Below are positions 57,701-64,000 of a DNA stretch of 64,000 bases, in pieces. The stretch covers positions 123,649,117-123,713,116 of the forward strand of contig OY720639.1 in the NCBI GenBank assembly GCA_963169105.1, given 5' to 3'. The notes below the pieces were generated by a model. That model was not told where the DNA came from, searched no databases, and worked only from the letters and a program-made list of their open reading frames with translations. The translations under genes and the position numbers were made by a program. How positions within the stretch are numbered: position 1 is the first letter of the stretch; each line of letters opens with the position of its first letter. The stretch is from Ceriagrion tenellum. Its lineage: Eukaryota > Arthropoda > Insecta > Odonata > Coenagrionidae.

Positions 57701-59684
57701 GGGTTTTACACATATGATATTTCACTTCCTAATTGTTATGTCTAAGGCATAATCATAGAATTATAACTCATATTCCAATGGTATACATAGTTGCCATGTT
57801 TAGGTGAGATTTCTCAAGATGCCACAAAGCCCTCTCAGATCATGCTAATACATGGAAATGCGTATCTACACAAATTATTTTGAATAAATTACATGTATCG
57901 ATCTAAATGTTAATTACATCAATACAAGATTAGGTAGAGATATTAATTAGGTGGAGAAATAAGTCAAATTTATTCTAATACATGATCTATATCTTAGAAG
58001 GTAAATCAGAAGAGAAATGTTCAAAACCCAAGTCCACACTGTCAAAGCCCCGAACAATTAAAACACAATTAAGTAATTGTTAAGCACTGGTGAGATCCGA
58101 AAATCTGTTAAAAGAATAAAGTGATGAGCTGGTATGAAACTTAACCCTCCAGAACACACAATCAAAATGTTACTTAGGAACATGCAATGACCTGAGAGGT
58201 CTTTCCTGTACTTTTCAGCAAAAATATATTTTTATGCATTCAGGAAATGCTAATTGATATCCCACTCTCCCATGACTGAAGCACCACTTTGCTGGAGAGG
58301 ATATTTAAAAACAAGAGGGACCTCACAAGGCACACATAGTGAATGGTTAATGGAGAGAGTAAGTTGGCATGCCAGTACAAAACATTTTACAAAGAGTAAA
58401 ATTTCATACTCAAACAAAACTTTATCGATAAGAGTACAGTACCATGTAGGGCCAGTACAAAAAATTACATATACATAGTTCCATTCCGGATCACATTCCT
58501 GATGCTTTCCTAGATATTTGGTGGAGTCTCATTCCTCAAAATCTCCTTGTCAGGGTAAAGCAATACAAATGTATTTTGTATCTCATTCTAGTAACATACC
58601 CAACTTTATTCTGAACTTTGTTGGACTTGATGAGGATGTACAGGACGAATCTACAATGGAGCTTACCAGGAATAAGTTGTTCACCTGATGCAACATTTTT
58701 TGTGCACAATGTCAACTAATTCTCATAAAACTCACTTCCTGAACAACCCAAAAATAGTTTGATGAGGCTAATTCAACCCTTACCGGTATTCTGGAGATAA
58801 AAGCTTTGCACATATACACCAAGTTGGCCATAAGAAGTAAACACAGATCACCCATAAGTACTCTACCAGCAGTGCTATCAAATAGTAACAGGATGAGAGA
58901 TTTTCTTTAACTTAAAAAAAGACTAGGTGCTTCAAAGTGTCTGTTTCCATTATCAGATCAAACCAAGTCTTTATTTTTCATAAACATAATCTACATATCC
59001 TAAGCAACCCATAAATAACAAAGTACTTACAAGAAATATTTAAATCATCATGCATTTGGGAGGGCTGTGGAGATGTCACTTCATCAACATTTACAAATGA
59101 ACTTGGCTCCTCGTATTCGGGATTGCTCATAGGTTTATGAACTTCTATTCCATCATTACATGCAGGCAACTGCTTACTGCTGGCATTTTTACCATGACTA
59201 GAGTCACTGGTGTGGGTGATATCCTGATTATCTATTTCCACATCTGATTCCTTTATAAACAAAAGGAACAAGTTTCACTCTTTTTCGCATCAACTCTCCC
59301 TTTCATTATAAGTAAAATCATTTCAAAAAGGATGACAACTACATAGAAAAATGAGTTAGTTAACCAACAACTTACATTGTGTGGAAAAGAAGAATTTTTT
59401 GCTTCTCCTTGATGAATCACAGGATACTCTTTTCTATTATTATAATCAGACTTTGGCACATTAGACTCACCAGGATGCTTTGTCTTTTGCTCTACCTTAT
59501 CATCGCCTAAATCAATGACTGGTATACTTTCTGTAACATTGTCATTTAATTTTTTATCTTTTTTCTTGGGTACAGTTTCCTTATCCACACTTTTAACTAT
59601 TTCTTTTGGAACATCCATGAAATTCAGGTATGAGGATCCATCAAAATATGGAGAGGTCTTTTCTGGAGCTGACTCCAGTTCCAT
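45560..59684 (-). CDS. unknown low-complexity protein, last four exons (5' end not seen)
   Basis: Four exons join in frame (phases 0, 1, 1) to give the last 287 residues of a protein I do not recognise. It is hydrophilic and rich in Ser, Asn, Asp and Lys, with no folded domain visible. A lysine cluster (VPKKKDKK) precedes IPVIDLGDD, a good match to a SUMO-interacting motif. The C-terminal third is Gly/Ser/Phe-rich with two LFG motifs and ends TPTMFKLF. Together these suggest a nuclear or scaffold protein, but that is inference. The first exon shown begins with ATG directly after a good acceptor (TTCTTGAAG), so earlier exons probably lie beyond 59684. Its introns contain the R4-like copies A, B and D. 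Confidence 0.65.
45985..46159. repeat. short element with inverted ends
   Basis: Begins GGCATAGCCAGGGGGAGGTA and ends CCTACCTCCCCCTAACATAA, then ATCCTGGCTATGC, so the ends are inverted for about 20 bp with a gap. It lies downstream of the unknown gene's acceptor, within its last intron. Probably a small foldback or MITE. Confidence 0.4.
46170..47964 (-). other. last intron of the unknown gene, featureless part
   Basis: 1.8 kb AT-rich intron sequence. No gene or transposon end was recognised. Confidence 0.5.
47965..49182 (+). repeat. left arm of a 1218-bp inverted repeat
   Basis: This is the reverse complement of 52184-53401. The sum of paired coordinates is constant (101366) at both ends and no mismatch was seen in the parts compared, so there is no net insertion or deletion. 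The outer end reads CTGTAGACCCTCAATAATCC, which resembles a Tigger-type terminus. The inner third is the 3' end of an R4-like retrotransposon. Confidence 0.95.
48711..49182 (-). mobile_element. R4-like retrotransposon copy D (3' end only)
   Basis: Identical, where compared, to the last 470 bp of copy A but inverted. It encodes the endonuclease motifs KPDIVLLDC and MFVIEFSAPAEMNM on the minus strand. It exists because of the inverted duplication and is not a separate insertion. Confidence 0.85.
49285..50248 (+). mobile_element. Tigger-type transposon, 5' part only
   Basis: Starts after TA (49283-49284) with CAGTAGAAGGTCATTTTTAT. A transposase start begins at 49824 (MEKKRESLDLAKKL), stops, and resumes in 49937-50160 with STLSIILEKKDNITAVFKL then FEWFALLKI. 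This is the CENP-B type helix-turn-helix of Tigger transposases. The rest is absent, replaced at about 50249 by R4-like copy A. Confidence 0.65.
50249..52655 (+). mobile_element. R4-like (R2-superclade) non-LTR retrotransposon copy A, 5'-truncated
   Basis: Begins in the RT domain at the sequence encoding a PGMDAVN-like block. It continues with WVDYKKAFDTTSHELITAML (motif A), then GDSLSPLLFCISLLPL and EFGLDKC. VLATNMFAVPTLLYTFG and YLPRSVGGRGLLCLE are typical of R4/Dong-type thumbs. Towards the C terminus come a CRAC-x7-H-x4-C zinc knuckle (51945-51995) and a PD-(D/E)XK endonuclease (KPDIVLLDC, FVIEFSAP, EKQTKYQDLL). The catalytic YMDD is YMNN (50939-50950). Frameshifts near 50965, 51130 and 51530 break the frame. 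Inactive. Confidence 0.85.
52184..53401 (+). repeat. right arm of a 1218-bp inverted repeat
   Basis: Partner of 47965-49182, with 3001 bp between the arms. It contains the 3' end of copy A (to about 52655) and 745 bp of downstream sequence ending in GGGTCTACAG followed by TA. The arm stops 50 bp short of exon c of the unknown gene. Confidence 0.95.
53451..53618 (-). CDS. unknown gene, exon c
   Basis: Enters in phase 1 after ACCATAG and reads GSPMNYSQVSYADSIDYQDA. It contains SFSPGPSPTDKSPQFIPGG and ends SGAEKS plus one base before GTAGGT. It lies only 50 bp from the outer end of the right arm of the 1.2-kb inverted repeat. Confidence 0.7.
53619..54229 (-). other. intron between exons b and c, part
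   Basis: AT-rich intron. It contains GGTTAGGTTAGGTG near 53787 and ends in a TAA-rich run (about 54190-54212) immediately before R4-like copy B. Confidence 0.5.
54230..57595 (+). mobile_element. R4-like non-LTR retrotransposon copy B, nearly full length
   Basis: The longest copy. The 5' part (54368-54886) is the N-terminal region with a CTLC pair and, in another frame, HDYANH, perhaps a broken zinc finger. Then 54829-55407 reads WEDKVAKRLEQFEAKIMLAR and VERFWKDIYE, the linker before the RT. The RT follows with WVDYKKAFDTTSH and YMDD intact (56144-56155). About 270 bp are missing near 56797 compared with copy A, removing the region before the zinc knuckle. The endonuclease end (57100-57480) has stops. 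The flanks are TAA-rich on both sides, as reported for Dong/R4-type elements. Inactive. Confidence 0.85.
57596..59030 (-). other. intron between exons b and c, remaining part
   Basis: 1.4 kb AT-rich intron sequence downstream of copy B. Nothing further was recognised. Confidence 0.5.
59031..59250 (-). CDS. unknown gene, exon b
   Basis: Begins ESDVEIDNQDITHTSDSS after ATAAAG and ends QMHDDLNIS plus one base before GTAAGT. It is acidic and Ser-rich. The split codon is completed by exon c to give tyrosine. Confidence 0.65.
59376..59684 (-). CDS. unknown gene, exon a
   Basis: 103 codons from MELESAPEKTSPYFDGSSYL to SSFPHN, with a pyrimidine-rich TTCTTGAAG acceptor and a GTAAGT donor, phase 0. 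It contains the lysine cluster and the IPVIDLGDD motif. The ATG could be the true start if the upstream exon is non-coding. Confidence 0.65.
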
Positions 59685-60009
59685 CTTCAAGAAAAATAAT
59701 ATCAGGCACATGAAATAACTAATGCCATTTAAGAAAATATTCATATGTAAAGTTCATATTAGAACACCTTATCCAGTTATCAGTGCTGGAAATAAACTTA
59801 TATTCATAGAAAATGGACACAAAAGGACAAAATTATTTATGGTCACTTCCTTGCATGCAGAGGAGTCTTCTGATGACATTTTTTGGAAAAATGGCTGGCA
59901 GAGGTGGCATGGTGTGACAGCACTCACCTCTACTTGTATACAAGGTGTCCCAAGAAACAGTAATATTCAGAAGTCCAGAAGTAGAGCACCACGAGTGTTG
60001 TACTCAACC

Positions 60010-60480
60010 TACTAGGGTGGCTAAACATGTATGTAGTGTGTGAGTTGGCCACCCTGGGCATGCTGTCAGTAATGCATATTCTTGGAATTCCATGAGTGGC
60101 AAATATATTTTGCAGTGCATCTCATATTGAGGTGGCTGCTTTACTAGGCAATGGGCTTAATTCCAACCATTTTGAATAGTAGTCAACTACAACAAGATAA
60201 GAGCATTTAGCAAAGTCTAAAATGTCGCATGCAATCTTCTCAAATGGCAACTTTGGTACTTCACAAGGTAACAAAGGTAGCTTCCTGTTCGCTGGTTGAA
60301 ATCTGTTACATATGAAATACTGGTTAACAACAGTCTCAATGTCACGTGACATCCCTAGCCAATAGAATAACTGTCGAGCTTTGATTCATGTTTTTTCAAT
60401 CCCACTATGACTTTCATGCACCAATATAAGCACATAAGATTTCATCTCTTTTGGTACTACATCAGTGTAACATAATATTA
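60010..60480 (-). mobile_element. gypsy-type LTR retrotransposon integrase fragment
   Basis: The minus strand encodes the end of an HHCC zinc-binding region (KARQLFYWLGMSRDIETV; one Cys of the CxxC pair reads as Tyr). LPFEKIACDILDFAKCSYLV then VVDYYSKWLEL follow, the start of the integrase core with its first catalytic Asp. After a stop, FATHGIPRICITDS holds the second Asp region. No LTR, third catalytic residue or flanking pol was found. It is a broken scrap. Confidence 0.75.
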
Positions 60481-61511
60481 CAACAGTTCAACTCAAATCA
60501 CTCCCATGCATGTTCTACAATATTTCTGATTTTTGAGTTATTACTACTTCTTGAGGTTTTTCACAGAACTATATGTTACAAGATATTTTTGCTAGGGATG
60601 CGCGACTCAAAATCAGAGTTGAATTTAAAAAAGAAAAACTCGACAACTCGAGCTTCAAAGAAAAGCTCAAGTCAAGTTTATTTTCAATAAATATTAATAA
60701 GTTGTTGGAATGATTGGGCACCATTTTAGCACAAGTTGAAGATAATGTTTTTTCCCTTCCAGACTTCTGAAGAAAAGTCGGATGGCCTTACAATCGAAAT
60801 CAATATTCTAGGCTTCAATCAGACATTTATGCTCACCAATGCAAGTGCTCACATAGTACTATTATGTTTGAGTAGAAGTTCCATCAAAATTATTTCTCAT
60901 CATAAATTATTCGCATTAACAGTTACAAATTATGTAAATTGGGTTGAAAAAAGTATCAGAGCTGTAGTGGCATAGCTGCCACAATATTAGCACAGTGAAT
61001 TCAAAGCAATATTATGACCGCATCTCAGGTTACCACATAAGTACATCAATTCTATAATGATCAAACCATTATGGTTACAATCGACCTAAATTGGATAGTA
61101 AAGAGCATCATGCTTCCTTTTCCTCCACATTTTGTTGCCACAAAAAATACCCAGGGAGGGGGTATGAGACTTGTGGAGGAGGTTAAGCTGAACTGTGATG
61201 AAAGAATAGTTGATTTGGCATTATGAGTTAGGTAGGTGATGATCTTCTCGTTGCACATGCAGGCAGAGATAAGGACCTCTTGACACTACGAGTAGCATGC
61301 ATTGGGATCCCTGTTGAGACACATCAAAAAAGATATATAATCATTTTATAATCCATTACTAGTCCCCAGCTTGACCAATACCTCTATACTTGTCCAAATG
61401 TCATTCAATTTGGAATGCACTCATCTATTGATACCTACAAAAATATCAAACTAGTCTTAGTTTCAGCTGATTAGAGATATCAATCCAGTCATGTTCACAC
61501 CAATAAGATTA
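60481..61511. other. no gene recognised
   Basis: AT-rich sequence upstream of the unknown gene's first visible exon, presumably intron. No exon could be joined in phase. Confidence 0.4.
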
Positions 61512-61580
61512 CAGTAGAAACTCCGAATTACAAAGTCGATGGGACTGATAAAATTGGCTCTTTGTAATATCAAATTTAAT
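61512..61580 (+). mobile_element. isolated pogo-type terminus
   Basis: TA then CAGTAGAAACTCCGAATTAC, similar in form to the other CAGTAGAA ends at 32760, 33080 and 49285. No matching right end was found, so this is a terminus only. Confidence 0.35.
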
Positions 61581-61843
61581 ATAAATGAGTATCTTTCAAG
61601 AGCATTGTGATGAAGCTATTTTTTCCCTTTAATTATGATGTACTATCGCGATGTACTCGCATGATTTACAAAGTTATAATTTTGCTACTCTCCATAGTCA
61701 CTTCCACTATGGCCTCTAATTTGGATAAATGGAAACTGAACTGGGAGTCAACAACACATAAATAGTTTGGAATCGATGCAATGTATCGAGAGTGGGATGT
61801 GGGGCAAGATGTGATCTTAGCCATCTCAGCCTCAGTGACCAAA

Positions 61844-61856
61844 CCCCCCCCCCCCC
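61844..61856 (+). repeat. C13 homopolymer
   Basis: An uninterrupted run of 13 C, followed within 200 bp by shorter C runs. This is a likely place for length errors in sequencing. Confidence 0.9.
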
Positions 61857-62133
61857 TCTTCACCTTTCCCTCCCCACCAGTGATCTACAGCAAGTGAGCG
61901 GCAAGAGGCATCAAACTGAATGGGAACTTAAACTGTGCTACCCCCCACCCCACTCAGTTGTTTGCAGCAGTAGTAAAAAACTGACCATAGTTAAGTGGGC
62001 CTTAGCTCCACGAATTGCTTTTGGGAAAGCCTTTCCCCCCCCTTTCCCCAATCCTAGAGGGGCAACCATTTAAAAAGGCAGCCTTCTTGCATCTTACTCA
62101 GTGGAATGACTGGACAAGCTGCTCATGTTGAAG

Positions 62134-62551
62134 GGTAGTTTTGGCGGAAGACATGGAGGCATCAATGAGAGTTATGATGAAGAAAAGGCAGAGGCTGGAC
62201 TCGGAGATCAACGGAAGGGAGTGGTCGAGTGATGTACGGGAATAGAAGGAAAGAAGTTGCAACCCATGACAGAAAGAGGTTCCACACTCTGCACCTGCAG
62301 CCAGAACATCCAGAAAGAGTTGCTACTCTAGAAACAGCTGCCTGGTAGTTTTGGTGGAAGACACAGAGGCGATAATGAGAGTGACAATGAAGAAAAGGCA
62401 GAGGCTGGACTGGGAGGTTGACGGAAGGGAGTGGTCGAGCGACGTAGAGGGGTAGAAAGAAAGATGTCGTGACCCATGACAGAAAGAGGTTCTGCACCCA
62501 CATTCTGGACATCCTGAAACAGTTGCCACTCTTGAAATAGTCACCTGGTAG
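62134..62551 (+). repeat. two tandem copies of a 210-bp unit
   Basis: Units start at 62134 and 62344 with GGTAGTTTTGG and share GAAGAAAAGGCAGAGGCTGG, GGAAGGGAGTGGTCGAG and ACCCATGACAGAAAGAGGTT at about 85 percent identity. A third start, CCTGGTAGT, follows at 62547. Long open frames on the minus strand reflect the repeat, not a recognisable protein. Confidence 0.85.
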
Positions 62552-63129
62552 TAGTGTCTCCATCTGCCCATGATAAGTACTGCCCACAGTCCCTCCCAAA
62601 CTAAGGCCAAATTTAAAGCCCTGCCCATTCATTCCCAAAGAAGAAAGTATTCAGTGAAGCTCTGCTCATATCATTCTGTTTCACCCATTCCCTCTTTCTG
62701 CCCAGTCCCCTAATGTGTGTGTGTACTAAATGTTTCTAGTGATTTTTTAAATTTTGCCCCATGCACTTATGCCAGTGATTGTCAGAAAAAAAAAAGAAGT
62801 GAGGTACAGACTTTGGAAGCTACACTCAGTCCATTTTGTTACTTCAATTAACCTTGCAAAGAGTTATAAATTGTCATTGGTGATTGAATATGTGAATTGT
62901 TGTGCTAGTAAAAGGGATCATTTGTATCACAGTAGTTCTTTGAAATGACTTTGATGAATTGATCTTTGCCACAATTAAGGACCTCATTTTTTTCTCTGTT
63001 CTTTTCTCATGTATAATTCGTAAGTTGGTTTTACGATTTTGATCTCTTTGTGTCATTTCTATTTGATTTCTCCTGTTAACAGGTTCGGGCCAGTCAATAC
63101 AAAATAAATTGTCATATAAGTAATTCTGT

Positions 63130-63600
63130 GTTAGGAACAGCTTTCCTCAATTCGCCCTACCCTATCCATGTCGTTGAGGGAAAACAAAGGGAAGATCGCA
63201 AAATAGTTCCACAATTCCCTGTGACCACGACCCATCTGTGTCGTGCGTTTTGTTGAAATTCATCTCGACTCCAAGATTACTTTGTATTCAACCCCGATGA
63301 GCCGACCGGCACACTTCCCCTTAATCCTCCCTCCCCATTCCAGAAATGCAAATATAACCCCATCTCTCTACTGCATCACCCATGGATGACACGATTGGTG
63401 CCAAAAACTACTTTTGGGATCCTCACAAAACTCTTTCTCCCAATTTCCCCGTCATCCCCCTCTCTGACCACCGGTGAAAAGAGTGGTCGTGGCATGCGGT
63501 GCTTCGTCACGCTCCTCCCCTTTGCCCCCCTTCTCCTCGGAATGCACCCACGTGGCCTGGAGGGAGGAACCATCACAATATTCTCACAGCCCTAATTTTT
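63130..63600. other. GC-richer stretch, unassigned
   Basis: Higher GC than the flanks, with CCTCCCTCCCC and CCCCTTTGCCCCCC pyrimidine blocks. It could be a transposon interior or a promoter-proximal exon of the unknown gene. No splice-consistent exon or terminal repeat was found. Confidence 0.3.
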
Positions 63601-64000
63601 CCCAATATTGACAAAAGTAAGCACGAGCCGTTTTTTTTTAATTAGCCAAATGCTGCACCTATCAGATAAATAAGCATTTAATTTCCTATGCATTATCAGT
63701 ATTCCAAAATAAATTTGGAAATTAAAATTTTTTGGAAACTCAAACATACCATCATGTTTAAAGGCTATTTTTTAGAAAAAAATATTAATATCTTTTTCCC
63801 AAAACTAACTATAACACTTCTTTAGACGATCAGATTTTTATCAAATTACCTCAAGTGTATCAATTATAAAGTTTGATCAAAAATGTATTAAGTGCAATAT
63901 TTAACTGAAAAACAAATCAAAAAGTAGTAGGGTTTGATCAAAATATCATTACACATTCTGTATTTGTCATCAATAACAATACCATGATGCACTTCTTCAC
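63601..64000. other. no feature recognised
   Basis: AT-rich sequence to the window edge. Confidence 0.4.

Noticed and set aside
59880..60010. Possible SINE or mariner end (GGTGTCCCAAG motif)
   Set aside because: Only a short motif was seen, with no paired terminus or promoter boxes.
62162..62638. 158-codon open frame on the minus strand
   Set aside because: Explained by a tandem 210-bp repeat whose period is divisible by three. No recognisable domain.

Overview
The window looks like nuclear DNA from an animal, most probably an arthropod. Its genes are split into many short coding exons with GT-AG junctions and kilobase introns. The rest is AT-rich DNA packed with decayed animal-type transposons: Tigger/pogo, piggyBac-like, RTE-type and R2/R4-type non-LTR elements, tRNA-derived SINEs and a gypsy integrase scrap. 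No rRNA, intact tRNA, CRISPR array or operon was seen. The species cannot be named from the sequence alone.

Two host genes are supported, both on the minus strand. The first is a complete PLEKHM2 (SKIP) orthologue. It spans 39635 down to 5784 in 12 coding exons whose phases all agree and encodes about 1185 residues: an N-terminal RUN domain, a long disordered linker, two PH-type modules and a short conserved tail. In vertebrates PLEKHM2 links the lysosomal GTPase Arl8 to kinesin-1. Its first intron appears to use a GC donor. The second gene is partial: four phase-consistent exons between 59684 and 45560 give the last 287 residues of a low-complexity protein that I could not name. Its 5' exons probably lie beyond the right edge.

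Layout. 1-4240: intergenic, with scrambled RTE reverse-transcriptase pieces and a perfect 279-bp palindrome. 4241-39760: PLEKHM2. Its introns hold a piggyBac-like MITE, a Tigger transposase pseudogene and a second pogo-like element (intron 6). The 12-kb intron 2 holds another piggyBac-like MITE, an inverted SINE pair, an R4-like retrotransposon split by an RTE insertion, a 2-kb pogo-type non-autonomous element and a hAT-like MITE. 39760-45350: short intergenic region with an RTE-type relic, SINEs and a pipsqueak/pogo fragment. 45350-59684: the second gene, with two more R4-like copies in its introns. One of these is involved in a 1.2-kb inverted repeat. 59685-64000: probably further intron, with gypsy integrase remains and a 210-bp tandem duplication.

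The most unusual structures are the 1218-bp inverted repeat pair (47965-49182 and 52184-53401), the 279-bp palindrome, and a low-copy family of R2/R4-type retrotransposons with a restriction-like endonuclease, present here in four pieces. I found no new multi-gene system. The novelty lies in the transposons and in details of gene structure. All homology calls come from reading the sequence and from knowledge of the families; no database search was run.
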